The notes: generated by a model from the letters alone, not told the origin. 64,000 bases of DNA from Bradyrhizobium sp. BR 10289 (GCF_019455385.1 NZ_JACOFR010000001.1:186001-250000), one strand, 5' to 3'; positions 36,179 through 45,056 are shown, counted from the first letter of the stretch. Program-made: numbers and translations.

Positions 36179-36191
36179 AAGGGGATTTTCG

Positions 36192-38420
36192 ATGCTTCCA
36201 ATCACCGGCTATGCGGATCGCTGGAGCGTGCGCCCCGGCGACGACATCAACTTCATGATCGCGGTCAAGGGCGGCGGTCGCTATTCGGCGCGTATAGCCC
36301 GCGTCATCTGCGGCGACCCGAACCCTGGAGGGCCCGGCTATCGCGAGATACCCATGAAGTGGGATCTCGAAGGTCAGCACGACGGCATCGAGCAGGTCAT
36401 CGCCAAGGGCTCGTGGGTCGACGTGCCCAAGCTGGCATTGCCAACGGGTCCGATTGCCTTCGCTGCGACCGTCTGGCCGACCTTGCTCGCCGCCGGCAAG
36501 CAGGCCGTGCTGAATTTTGCCGGCGCCGGCGGTGCGCTGACGCTCGGCGTCGGCGCGACGGGCGCCTTCGCCCGGCTCGTGACCGGCGAGGGCAGCGTCG
36601 AGGTCGAGACCGGCATCGCGCTCACCGAGCGTGCCTGGCACGATGTCGCCTGCCTGTTCGACCCCGCGGCGGGATCGCTGACGATCGCGCAGGCGCCGCG
36701 CAAGAGCAGGCTCGACCGCGACGAGCGTGCGACGAAATCGCTAAGCGCGCCGAAGGCTGCCTTGGCCGGCACGGGGCCGGTCGCGATTGCGGCGGAGCGC
36801 GCAGGGAAGGGCGTGGCCGATCGCTTCAACGGCAAGATCGAGCGGCCGCGCATCACCGATGGCGGTGCTGGCCTCGACGGCATCATCACCGCGCAAGCCT
36901 CCGGCGCGGCGGCGCCCGCCATCGCCGAATGGGATTTCTCGATCGGCATTCCCTCGGACGTCGCGACCGACATCGGCCCCTCCAGCGCGCACGGCACCTG
37001 CATCAATCTGCCGACGCGCGCGATGACGGGCTCGCGCTGGACCGGCGGCGTGACGCATCGCTGGACCGAAGAGCCAGAACTCTGGGGCGCGATCCATTTC
37101 CACGACGACGATATTGGCGACTCCGGCTGGCAGCCATCGCTGAGCTTCACCGTGCCTGACGACTGGACAAGCGGCGTCTACGCGCTGCATCTCGACAAGG
37201 ATGGCGCGCGCGACAACATCGTCTTCTACGTCCGCGCCAAAGTGCCGGGATCGCAGGCCAAGGTGGCGTTCCTCGCGCCGACCTTCAGCTACACGGTCTA
37301 CAGCCAGTATCAGAAGAAGGGCCGGCAGGCCCTGATCACGGAGCGCTCGCTGGCCTGGGGTGCGCTGGCGCAGGCGCCCGACGGTCATCCCGAATACGGC
37401 GTCTCGCCCTATAATTTCCATTCGGACGGCAGCGGCGTGGTGATGTCGACCATGCGCCGGCCGCTGATCGACAAGCGGGTCAACCAGATCCACCTCGTCG
37501 ATCCCAGCGATTACGGCTCGGGCCTCTACTGGATCTCCGCCGACAGCGCCATCACCGATCTCCTGACCCGCAAGGGCATCGACTTCGAGGTCATCACCGA
37601 TCACGATGTCCATGCCGAGGGTGTCGACCTGCTGTCGAAATATTCCGTGGTCCTGACCGGCCAGCACCCGGAATATCACACGCACGAGACGCTCGATGCG
37701 CTCGGGGCCTATATCGGCAATGGCGGCCGCTTCATGTATCTCGGCGGCAACGGCTTCTACTGGAAGGTGGTGCCGCATGCGACGGGTACCTGGGCGTTCG
37801 AGCTGCGGCGCGCCGAGGGCGGCATTCGTCTCTGGGAAACGCTGCCCGGCGAGAGCTATCACGCCTTCGACGGCTCCTATGGCGGCCTGTGGCGACGGCT
37901 CGGCCGCCCGCCGCAGGCGCTGGTCGGCGTCGGCTTCTCGACGCAAGGAGAATATATGGGTTTCCCCTATACGTTCCTCGATGGCGTTCTCGATCCCCGC
38001 GTCGCCTTCATGCGCGAGGGCATCGAGGATCTGGCGCGGCCCGGCGCAAAGCTCGGCGAGCGCGGCTTCATGGGCGGCGGCGCCGCCGGCCATGAACTGG
38101 ACCGCGCCGACGTCCGCCTCGGCACGCCGCATCACGCCATCATCATCGGCCGCGCCGTCCTCACCGATCCGACCTATCAGCCCGTCAACGAGGAACGTTA
38201 CGACCACACCTGGCCGGCCCCGCGCGAGGACATCATCCGCTCCGACCTGACCTTTTTCGAGACACCGAACGGCGGCGCGGTGTTTTCGGTCGGTTCGATG
38301 AATTTCATCGGAGCGCTGCCGGTCGACGGCTACAACAATGTCGCAGCCCTGCTGATCACCAACATCGTCAAGCGCTTCGCCAATCCGGCGCCATTCCCGG
38401 CGCCAAAGGCCTCTCCGTAA
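36192..38420 (+). CDS. N,N-dimethylformamidase large-subunit-like protein
   Basis: The 742-residue protein matches the length and layout of the dimethylformamidase (DMFase) large subunit: an N-terminal beta domain with a LamG-like insertion (about 85-240, GPIAFAATVWPTLLA, WHDVACLFDPAAGSLTIAQ) and a C-terminal catalytic domain. His492-x-Glu494 (TGQHPEYHT), with tyrosines near 370-373 and 401-407, resembles the mononuclear iron site of two tyrosines and a glutamate that I recall from Paracoccus DMFase. That enzyme also has a small subunit of about 130 residues, and no such gene is seen here. It probably hydrolyses an amide or related C-N bond; the natural substrate is unknown. Confidence 0.85.
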   Translation: MLPITGYADRWSVRPGDDINFMIAVKGGGRYSARIARVICGDPNPGGPGYREIPMKWDLEGQHDGIEQVIAKGSWVDVPKLALPTGPIAFAATVWPTLLAAGKQAVLNFAGAGGALTLGVGATGAFARLVTGEGSVEVETGIALTERAWHDVACLFDPAAGSLTIAQAPRKSRLDRDERATKSLSAPKAALAGTGPVAIAAERAGKGVADRFNGKIERPRITDGGAGLDGIITAQASGAAAPAIAEWDFSIGIPSDVATDIGPSSAHGTCINLPTRAMTGSRWTGGVTHRWTEEPELWGAIHFHDDDIGDSGWQPSLSFTVPDDWTSGVYALHLDKDGARDNIVFYVRAKVPGSQAKVAFLAPTFSYTVYSQYQKKGRQALITERSLAWGALAQAPDGHPEYGVSPYNFHSDGSGVVMSTMRRPLIDKRVNQIHLVDPSDYGSGLYWISADSAITDLLTRKGIDFEVITDHDVHAEGVDLLSKYSVVLTGQHPEYHTHETLDALGAYIGNGGRFMYLGGNGFYWKVVPHATGTWAFELRRAEGGIRLWETLPGESYHAFDGSYGGLWRRLGRPPQALVGVGFSTQGEYMGFPYTFLDGVLDPRVAFMREGIEDLARPGAKLGERGFMGGGAAGHELDRADVRLGTPHHAIIIGRAVLTDPTYQPVNEERYDHTWPAPREDIIRSDLTFFETPNGGAVFSVGSMNFIGALPVDGYNNVAALLITNIVKRFANPAPFPAPKASP

Positions 38421-38467
38421 GGAGACGAGCCGCGAGGATGTTGCTCTTGTGCCGGTGCGAGAATACT

Positions 38468-38503
38468 CTTGGGAACTGTTCAAAAACGAGAACAAGACCC
38501 AAG
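38468..38503 (+). promoter_or_regulatory. Hairpin overlapping the ribosome site of the CMD-family gene
   Basis: CTTGGG at 38468-38473 pairs with CCCAAG at 38498-38503, with an inner GTTC/GAAC pair. The right arm covers part of the AAGGTG ribosome site for the ATG at 38511. This could tune translation of the next gene or be a remnant processing site. Confidence 0.3.
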
Positions 38504-38510
38504 GTGACTG

Positions 38511-39038
38511 ATGGCCCGCATCCTCTACAGCGACCCGATCAACGCGTCCGATCGCACCCGCGAAATCCTCGACAAGAACCGCAACGCCAACATCTTCCGC
38601 ATGATGGCGCATTCGCCGAGCTATTTTGAGCAATATTGCCGCCTGGGCGGTGCGATCAGGCACAAGGGCGAGCTCGATCCTGTTGTCCGCGAGCTCGCAA
38701 TCACCCGCACCGGCATCCTGTGCGAGGCGCCCTACGAGATCGTCGCGCACAAGCGCATCGGCAAGAATGTCGGCGTCACCGACGAGCAGAACGAGGCGCT
38801 CGAGAACTGGCAAGGCGCGAGCTGCTTCAACGAAGTGCAGCGCGCTGCGCTCGCCTTCACCGACGAGATCGTGAAGCTGAACAAGCCGACCGATGCGACC
38901 TTCAAGGCGATTGCCTCGAAGCTGACGCCGGCCGCTTTGGTCGAGCTGCAGCTTTCGGTCGGATTTTACATCATGACGTCAAAATTCCTGGAGACATTCG
39001 AGATCGATCTCCAGCCCGTCACGGAAGTGGTGGGCTGA
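38511..39038 (+). CDS. Carboxymuconolactone decarboxylase/AhpD-family protein
   Basis: The 175-residue all-helical protein has the family motif in VRELAITRTGILCEAPYEIVAHKRIGKN, with a single Cys rather than the AhpD CxxC pair, so a peroxidase-reductase role is unlikely. The second half (LTPAALVELQLSVGFYIMTSKFLETF) is also typical. Members of this group (often annotated as CMD-like) hydrolyse or isomerise small compounds or have unknown roles. It follows the DMFase-like gene after 90 bp with a hairpin between. Confidence 0.85.
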   Translation: MARILYSDPINASDRTREILDKNRNANIFRMMAHSPSYFEQYCRLGGAIRHKGELDPVVRELAITRTGILCEAPYEIVAHKRIGKNVGVTDEQNEALENWQGASCFNEVQRAALAFTDEIVKLNKPTDATFKAIASKLTPAALVELQLSVGFYIMTSKFLETFEIDLQPVTEVVG

Positions 39039-39060
39039 TCGGAAGGCTGCCGCGCGAGGG

Positions 39061-39369
39061 ATGCCGATGACGATCGATGAATATGCGGCCTGGGCCGCCA
39101 CCATCGCCAAGGTCGATGAGCACCCCTCGAACGAGCGGCTGTCCTATCTCGGGCTGGGCCTCGCCGGGGAAGCCGGCGAGGTCGCCGAGCACATAAAGAA
39201 GCTGCTCCGCGACGACTGGCTCGACAAGGCGGGTCTCGTCGAAGAGCTCGGCGATGTCATTTATTACTGGGCCTGCCTGTGCGCCGCGACCGGCCAGCAG
39301 CCGTCCGAACTGCTCGCGGCCAGTGCCGCCAAGATCAAGCGTCGGATCAGTGAGGCTGCGAGCCGCTAG
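39061..39369 (+). CDS. MazG-like nucleotide pyrophosphohydrolase
   Basis: The 102-residue all-alpha NTP pyrophosphohydrolase carries the metal-binding pairs Glu37-x-x-Glu40 (LAGEAGEVAEHIKK) and Glu62-x-x-Asp65 (VEELGDVIYYW). These single-domain MazG-type proteins hydrolyse non-canonical or excess NTPs to NMP and pyrophosphate. The start may be ATG 39061 or ATG 39067. It is 22 bp after the CMD gene; its presence at the operon end may be housekeeping rather than pathway-related. Confidence 0.88.
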   Translation: MPMTIDEYAAWAATIAKVDEHPSNERLSYLGLGLAGEAGEVAEHIKKLLRDDWLDKAGLVEELGDVIYYWACLCAATGQQPSELLAASAAKIKRRISEAASR

Positions 39370-39398
39370 AGGTGAGGTGTTAGCGAAGGGCGACGCTG

Positions 39399-39532
39399 TT
39401 CACCTCTCCCCGACGGGGAGAGGTCGGATTGCGCAGCAATCCGGGTGAGGGGCTCTTCAGAACATTGTCCGTAACCCCTCACCCGGATCGCATCTTCGAT
39501 GCGACCCGACCTCTCCCTACGGGAGAGGTGAA
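39399..39532. repeat. Intergenic palindromic repeat, CACCTCTCCC family
   Basis: TTCACCTCTCCC at 39399-39410 and GGGAGAGGTGAA at 39521-39532 are perfect 12 bp inverted ends. Inside, CCGGGTGAGGGG at 39441-39452 pairs with CCCCTCACCCGG at 39475-39486. The 134 bp unit lies between convergent genes and may serve as a two-way terminator. A related element is at 43565-43680. Confidence 0.88.
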
Positions 39533-39545
39533 GAGCCTCCGCCGC

Positions 39546-41390
39546 TCATGTCGAGGTCAAAATATCGACCTTCGCATTTGCGACGATCAGACGATCCGCC
39601 AGCAACAGCGCCAGGTTGCGCATGATGCGCTCAGAGGCGCGCGGGTGCTGCTGGCGGAAACGCTCGAAATCCTTCAGGGGGACCTCGAAGGCGGTCGCGG
39701 CCATGTCCGCAAACACATCGGCAGAGCGGGTCGGCTCGAGCAGCGCCATTTCGCCAAAGGCCATGCCGGCGGTGAGGGTTGCCAGCCGCACGCCGTCGGG
39801 CAGGGTGACGTGCACGGCGCCGCTGCGCAGGAAGAACAGGGAATCTGCGGGCTCGCCGGTGGTGATGATCTTCGCGCCGGACTGATAGGTCCTGACGGTG
39901 CTGATCGCACCGAGCTCGGCGACTTCGTCCGCACTGAGGCCTTCCAGCAGCGGCTGCTCGGCAAGCTCGGTGGTCTCGTGGAAGTCGATCGAGCCGCCAT
40001 AGCGGTAGACGATCTGGTCCTCGGCCCATTCGATCGCGGTGTCGAGCAGATAGAAGTCGCGGACGTTCTTCAGCTCGGCGGTCCATTCCCGCAGCGTATT
40101 CCATTCCTTCGAGGCCCGCCGGACGCCCGACAGCACGACGGTGATGTTGAGCTGCGCCAGCTCTTCGAACGCCTCGGCGGCGAGCCGGGCGCCGGCGCGC
40201 GTCGTGGAGGTGACGCGATGGAGGTCGAAGATCACGAATTGCGGCCGCGTCCGGCCCGCCAGCCGCCGCGAGACGTAGTCGACCGCCGACAGCGACAGCG
40301 TTCCGACCAGCTCAATGATCCGCACCTCCTGCTCGTGTGCGGCGAGGATCTCGCGCTCCTGCGGCCGGCGGACGCGGCGGGACGGGCTCTTGCCGATGTC
40401 GTAGTCGGCGATCACGGCGTTGCGGGCGTCGTCGCTGCGGTTGAGCATGTGCAGATCGTAATGCGACGACAGCGCCTCGCACACCTTGATGCCGCGCACG
40501 CTGTTGCCGTGTTTGTCGAGCTTTGGCGAATAGCTGCCGAGCCCGAGCCGGGCCGGGAGCGCCGCCAGAATGCCGCCGCCGACGCCGCTCTTGGCGGGAA
40601 TGCCGATCCGGTAGATCCACTCGCCGGCATAGTCGTACATGCCCGACGACGTCATCACCGACAGCGTGCGCGATATCGCGTAAGGCGTCAGCACCTGCTC
40701 GCCCGTGACCGGATTGACGCCGCGATTGGCGAGCGTTGCCGCCATCACCGCGATGTCGCGCGCGGTCACGAGCACCGCGCATTGCCGGAAATAGACGTCG
40801 AGCACGCCGGCGACATTGTCGGAGATCACGGCATTGGTCTTGAGCAGATAGCCGATGGCGCGGTTGCGGTCACCGGTCTGGCTTTCGGAGGTGTAGACCG
40901 CCTCATCCAAGGCGAGGTCGCGTCCGGCAAAGCGGCTGAGCGCCAGGCGAATCTGCTCGAACGCCTCCGGACCCTTGCTGTCGTAGATCAGCCCGGTGCA
41001 GGCGATCGCGCCGGCATTGACCATCGGGTTGAACGGATGGTTCTCGGCATTGAGCCGGATCGAATTGAAGGGATCGCCGGAGGGTTCGACGCCGATCGCA
41101 CTCTCGACCTTGCTTGCGCCGAGCAGGTCGAGCGCGAGCGCAAACACGAACGGCTTCGACATCGACTGGATCGTGAAGGGCACCCTGCTGTCGCCGACCT
41201 CATAGACATGGCCGTCCAGCGTCGCGAGGCTGATGCCAAAATAGGCAGGGTCGGCCTTGCTCAGCTCCGGGATGTAGTCGGCGACATGGCCTGATGTCTC
41301 GGCCGAGAATTCGTTGAGGCAGGCGTTCAGAAACCGCAGCAAGGGCGGTTTCGAGCGGATCCAGGCGGAAGCGGGCGGCGATTGGGTCAT
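39546..41390 (-). CDS. glsA: Glutaminase fused to STAS and cyclic-nucleotide-binding domains
   Basis: The protein is 614 residues from ATG 41390. The serine-dependent glutaminase domain spans about 15-325, with the catalytic Ser76-x-x-Lys79 (TIQSMSKPFVFAL) and the NPMVNAGAI and RNRAIGYLLK motifs. A STAS domain follows at about 350-455 (VRIIELVGTLSLSAVDYV, FVIFDLHRVTSTTRAGARL). The C-terminus (about 475-600) is a cNMP-binding domain with the phosphate cassette FGEMALLEPTRSADV. It hydrolyses glutamine to glutamate and ammonia; the added domains imply control by a nucleotide signal or a partner. It starts 21 bp after the TRAP permease gene. Confidence 0.93.
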   Translation of the reverse strand: MTQSPPASAWIRSKPPLLRFLNACLNEFSAETSGHVADYIPELSKADPAYFGISLATLDGHVYEVGDSRVPFTIQSMSKPFVFALALDLLGASKVESAIGVEPSGDPFNSIRLNAENHPFNPMVNAGAIACTGLIYDSKGPEAFEQIRLALSRFAGRDLALDEAVYTSESQTGDRNRAIGYLLKTNAVISDNVAGVLDVYFRQCAVLVTARDIAVMAATLANRGVNPVTGEQVLTPYAISRTLSVMTSSGMYDYAGEWIYRIGIPAKSGVGGGILAALPARLGLGSYSPKLDKHGNSVRGIKVCEALSSHYDLHMLNRSDDARNAVIADYDIGKSPSRRVRRPQEREILAAHEQEVRIIELVGTLSLSAVDYVSRRLAGRTRPQFVIFDLHRVTSTTRAGARLAAEAFEELAQLNITVVLSGVRRASKEWNTLREWTAELKNVRDFYLLDTAIEWAEDQIVYRYGGSIDFHETTELAEQPLLEGLSADEVAELGAISTVRTYQSGAKIITTGEPADSLFFLRSGAVHVTLPDGVRLATLTAGMAFGEMALLEPTRSADVFADMAATAFEVPLKDFERFRQQHPRASERIMRNLALLLADRLIVANAKVDILTST

Positions 41391-41411
41391 CGCCTCCCTT
41401 GTGCAACGCAA

Positions 41412-43484
41412 TCAGGGCACGCGCAACCCGTTCGGCAGGGGCGATTGCCGCCGCACCAACAACAGGGCGATCAGAACGGTCGGCACGAGGATGGCAAGGC
41501 CGAGCAGCGTCACCTGCATCTGTGACAGCGGCATGATCCCGCCGCCGGGCGTCGCGACCACGAAGCCGCCGATCACCAGCAGCACGCGCAACGGCCATTC
41601 CAGCGCGCCCGCGCCTCGCAGGTCGCCGACGAAGGGCTGGTAACCCTGAATGCCGCCGCAGATGAAGAGCGTGCCGAACGCGGCCATGCCCATCAGGCCG
41701 AGGCCGGCCAGATACGGGCTCGGCCCCTGCAGCACCAGCGCCGGATTGAGCACGAAGAAGAACGGGATGAAATAGATGATGCTGCCGACCCACATCGATT
41801 CCCAACCGGTCTTCATCGCCGGCGAGCCGGCAATGCCGGCGGCGGCGAAGGAAGCGATCGCAACCGGGGGCGTGATCGACGACAGCATGCCCCAATAGAA
41901 GATGAACATGTGCACGGCCATCCTGTTCAGCCCGAGCTTTTCCAGCGCGGGGGCAACGAGGATGGCGAGGAAGATGTAGCAGGCCGTCGTCGTCAGCCCG
42001 AGGCCGAGGATGAGGCTGGTGAGCGCGCACATGCCGAGCAGCAGGAAGGGATTGTCCCCGGCAATGTGGAGGAGGTCGTTGGCAAGGCTCGACACCACGC
42101 CGGTCATCGAGAATGCGCCGATCAGGAGGCCGCAGCCGGCGAGGATGCCGACCAACTCGACGAAAGTGCGGCCGTTGACCTCGAGGAACTTGCCGATGGT
42201 GGCAAGCGTCCAGCGCGTGTCCTTGGAGAAGAACTGGTTGAGCACCAGCAGCAGCGCGGTCGCATAGAATGGCGCGTGGCTCTCGCGCTTGAAATAGAGC
42301 AGCATCACGATCAGCAGCGCGATGACGAAGACGTAATACCAGCCGTCCTTGATCGTATCCATGATCCGCGGCAGCTCGGCGCGCGGGATGCCCTTCAGCC
42401 CATGGCGGGCGGCATAGGAATCGACCTGCATGAACAGTCCAACATAATACAGCGCCGCCGGGATGATCGCGGCGACCGCGACATCGGCGTAGCTGACATT
42501 GAGGAATTGCGCGATCACGAAGGCAGTCGCGCCCATCACCGGCGGAGCCAGCACGGCGCCCGTGGAGGCGCAGGCCTCGATCGCACCGGCGTAGGAGGCG
42601 CGGAAACCGCTCTTCTTCATGACCGGGATGGTCATGGTGCCGGCGGTCAGCACGTTGGAGATGATCGAGCCCGACATCATACCGAGCAGACCGCTCGCAA
42701 AGATGCAGACCTTCGCCGCGCCCCCGCGAAACGTTCCGCACAGCGCAAACGCGAGATTGATGAAGAACTTTCCGGCTCCGGTCATCATCAGCGCGGTGCC
42801 GAACACCAGGAAGCCGATCACGGTGTCGGCGAAGGCCTGGATGGGAATGCCGAGCAGGCTTTCGCCCGACAGCACGTGATAGGCGGTCGCCTGCTCCAGT
42901 GTCGATTGCGTGCCGCGGAACGGGCCGAGCCAGCTTGATTCCGCAAACAGGGGATAGACGGTGAAGGGCAGCACGCTCAGCAGCAGGCTCCAGCCGCCGG
43001 TGCGGCGCAGCGCCTCCATCAGCATCACCCACATCACGAGGCCAGCGGCAATCACATTGTTGGGCGCGCCGCCGAACTCCCAGCCGGCCTCCGCCGCCTT
43101 GCGCACGTTCGACATCAGCAGCAATGCTGCGGCGAAGGTCACCACAAAGAAGACGAGGTCATACCAGGAAATGCGGTCGAGCGGCGCGCGTTCGGTGCCC
43201 GGGAAGATCAGGAACGTGAACGGCAGCATCAACGCGATCAGGAGATAGAAATACTCGGTGTTGAGCTGGGTGTAGCCGATGAAGAACCGCAGCGAGAATT
43301 GCTGGTTGATGCAGAGCAGGATCGTCGCCGCGGTCGCCGCTACCAGGGTCCAGCGCCACGCGCCGCGCAACGTCCGCACGCGCGTGACCTCGGCTTCCTG
43401 CATGTTGCCGGCCGCGCCATGCGGATCGTCGAACACGACCCGCTTGGCCTCGCCGTCGGGGCTGGTGGTGGTGGAAACAGACAT
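41412..43484 (-). CDS. TRAP transporter fused permease (DctQM type)
   Basis: The 690-residue membrane protein starts at ATG 43484 (MSVSTTTSPDGEAKRV). An upstream continuation of the frame passes through a palindromic repeat and is rejected. It combines a 4-segment DctQ-like part with the larger DctM-like part (many hydrophobic helices, GSAPSIISNVLTAGTMTIPVMKK-like loops, PPVMGATAFVIAQFL). Fused permeases of this type pair with TAXI binding proteins and import solutes with a sodium or proton gradient. It lies between the TAXI gene and the glutaminase gene in one direction. Confidence 0.9.
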   Translation of the reverse strand: MSVSTTTSPDGEAKRVVFDDPHGAAGNMQEAEVTRVRTLRGAWRWTLVAATAATILLCINQQFSLRFFIGYTQLNTEYFYLLIALMLPFTFLIFPGTERAPLDRISWYDLVFFVVTFAAALLLMSNVRKAAEAGWEFGGAPNNVIAAGLVMWVMLMEALRRTGGWSLLLSVLPFTVYPLFAESSWLGPFRGTQSTLEQATAYHVLSGESLLGIPIQAFADTVIGFLVFGTALMMTGAGKFFINLAFALCGTFRGGAAKVCIFASGLLGMMSGSIISNVLTAGTMTIPVMKKSGFRASYAGAIEACASTGAVLAPPVMGATAFVIAQFLNVSYADVAVAAIIPAALYYVGLFMQVDSYAARHGLKGIPRAELPRIMDTIKDGWYYVFVIALLIVMLLYFKRESHAPFYATALLLVLNQFFSKDTRWTLATIGKFLEVNGRTFVELVGILAGCGLLIGAFSMTGVVSSLANDLLHIAGDNPFLLLGMCALTSLILGLGLTTTACYIFLAILVAPALEKLGLNRMAVHMFIFYWGMLSSITPPVAIASFAAAGIAGSPAMKTGWESMWVGSIIYFIPFFFVLNPALVLQGPSPYLAGLGLMGMAAFGTLFICGGIQGYQPFVGDLRGAGALEWPLRVLLVIGGFVVATPGGGIMPLSQMQVTLLGLAILVPTVLIALLLVRRQSPLPNGLRVP

Positions 43485-43564
43485 GATCGATCCGAGCGTG
43501 GGCTGTTGAACGCCGACTAAGCGAATGGTCGTTGGTTGAATCGGTCGGGCCGCGGACTCCTGAA

Positions 43565-43680
43565 CCTCTCCCGCTTGCGGGAGAGGTCGCGCCGAAGGCG
43601 CGGGTGAGGGCTCTCGCCTCTGGGGGAATCCCACCGTGGAAAAACCCTCTCCCCAACCCTCTCCCGCAAGCGGGAGAGGG
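43565..43680. repeat. Intergenic palindromic repeat, CCTCTCCCGC family
   Basis: Two hairpins flank the unit: CCTCTCCCGC-TT-GCGGGAGAGG at 43565-43586 and CCCTCTCCCGC-AA-GCGGGAGAGGG at 43657-43680. The inner sequence includes GGGTGAGGG, as in the copy at 39399-39532. It lies inside the TAXI-TRAP operon between binding protein and permease, where it could lower downstream expression. Confidence 0.85.
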
Positions 43681-43720
43681 AGCGCACCTTCCGCGTGGTC
43701 GTGAGCGAACCCATCCCGCC

Positions 43721-44887
43721 CTAATCCTCAAACCCGTTCGGCATCTCGGCCTTCGCGAGCGCCGCCGCGCGGGCCTTCATCCAGCCTTCGAGGAATGCCT
43801 TGTCGTCCGAGGGCGGATTGGACTTGCCGTACTCCGCCCACGCCGCGCCCAGCACCTCCTGCCGCTTGAACAGTTTGTTGTTATGCGCCTCCTGCGCGTC
43901 GCTCCATTGCCCGGCCTCCCGCAAGGCCTTCACCGCGCCGGGATGCACCGGCACCACCCAGTTCTTGGTCTGCCGGTCGGCCGCAAGGCCGCCCGCGCCC
44001 GGCGCGGAATCCTTGTAGGCGTCGTAGTTGACGATCATCGCCTTGGTGATGGCGTAGATCTGGTCCGCCGGTTGCGACGCATAGGCGACGAAGATCGGGT
44101 AAGGGTAGTTGCCGAGTTCGACCGGTTTCTCCGGCGAGATGCCGGCGCCGCAGGTTGCTGTTTGCGGGAAGAAGAACGAGCCGACCTTCTGCATCCGTGC
44201 CCAGCCTTCCTTGTCGCTGGCCGGCAGCGGCGGCCAGATCAGGCCGCGGGGCGAGGTCTCGGCTTCCTTGGCCGGGCCGGTGATGGTGGTGCCGAAGGCC
44301 GCGTCGGTGTCGTTGTTGATCAACCCCTTCCACATCGCACCGTAGCTTGCGAACTCGACGACCTTGACATCCTTCTGCGTGAGCCCTGCGAAGGCGAGCA
44401 CGGCGAGCGAGTTCTGGTTCAGCGCGGGCGAGCCCACGACGAATCCGACGCGCTTGCCCTTGAGGTCCTTCAGCTCCTTCACGCCGGTGTCGGCGGCAAC
44501 CGCAAGCGAGCCGCAATTGCAATCGACCGTCGAGAGCAGGATCTGCAGCGGCTGCGGCCCCCATTCCCTGGAGCCGAACTCGAACACGCCTTCCTGCGCA
44601 AAATAGGATCCAGATCCCATCGCTGCGGAGGCCGCGCGCTTGGCGCGCAGCGGCGCGAGCCGCGCGACGTCGTTGCCCGCGGGCAGCACGCGCACGTCAG
44701 TGCCGTATTTGTCCTTCATCATCTTGCCGACGCCGACCGCGATGTTGAAGCCGGCGGTGCCGGTGTCATAGGCGGTGAACGTCAGCGTGGCCGGCAGCTT
44801 GATGTCCTCGGCGGATGCATAGCGTGTAGACGCAAATGAAATGCCCGCAACCAGAGCAGGCGCGAGCATGAGCAGCCCACGAAGCAT
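43721..44887 (-). CDS. TAXI-family TRAP transporter solute-binding protein
   Basis: The 388-residue protein has a Sec signal (MLRGLLMLAPALVAGISFAS, cleavage near YASAE) and the TAXI fold: LPATLTFTAYDTGTAGFNIAVGVGKMM near the start and DLKGKRVGFVVGSPALNQNS in the centre. TAXI proteins deliver solutes to fused TRAP permeases; a Thermus member binds glutamate or glutamine. The in-line glutaminase gene supports a glutamine or glutamate ligand here, though other dicarboxylates remain possible. A palindromic repeat separates it from the permease by 236 bp. Confidence 0.9.
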   Translation of the reverse strand: MLRGLLMLAPALVAGISFASTRYASAEDIKLPATLTFTAYDTGTAGFNIAVGVGKMMKDKYGTDVRVLPAGNDVARLAPLRAKRAASAAMGSGSYFAQEGVFEFGSREWGPQPLQILLSTVDCNCGSLAVAADTGVKELKDLKGKRVGFVVGSPALNQNSLAVLAFAGLTQKDVKVVEFASYGAMWKGLINNDTDAAFGTTITGPAKEAETSPRGLIWPPLPASDKEGWARMQKVGSFFFPQTATCGAGISPEKPVELGNYPYPIFVAYASQPADQIYAITKAMIVNYDAYKDSAPGAGGLAADRQTKNWVVPVHPGAVKALREAGQWSDAQEAHNNKLFKRQEVLGAAWAEYGKSNPPSDDKAFLEGWMKARAAALAKAEMPNGFED

Positions 44888-44940
44888 GTTTTTCCTCCCA
44901 GCATCCTCGCTTTTGCCGCGAAGATTTTCGTTCTTTGTTT

Positions 44941-44959
44941 GAAACAGATTTTGTTTTGT
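44941..44959. promoter_or_regulatory. Possible operator upstream of the TAXI gene
   Basis: TGAAACAGATTTTGTTTTG is an imperfect inverted repeat (GAAACA / TGTTTT) about 55-70 bp before the TAXI start, in an AT-rich patch. It resembles the TGAAACA-type operators of IclR/KdgR regulators, but no regulator gene is next to it. Low confidence. Confidence 0.25.
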
Positions 44960-45056
44960 AACGGATCATGTCATCGCGGTCGGGCGATGGCAATGTCGTA
45001 CCGCGCACGCGGCGACGAAGCAGACAGATTGTCGCGGCAGCCCAGGGTTAACGCAG

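Noticed and set aside
34187-36205. A 672-codon open frame on the minus strand
   Set aside because: It is antisense to the transaminase and the family 5 binding protein; Arg/His/Asp-rich product without family signals.
43485-43634. N-terminal extension of the TRAP permease
   Set aside because: The added codons read through a palindromic repeat and produce a Pro/Arg-rich stretch before the real start.
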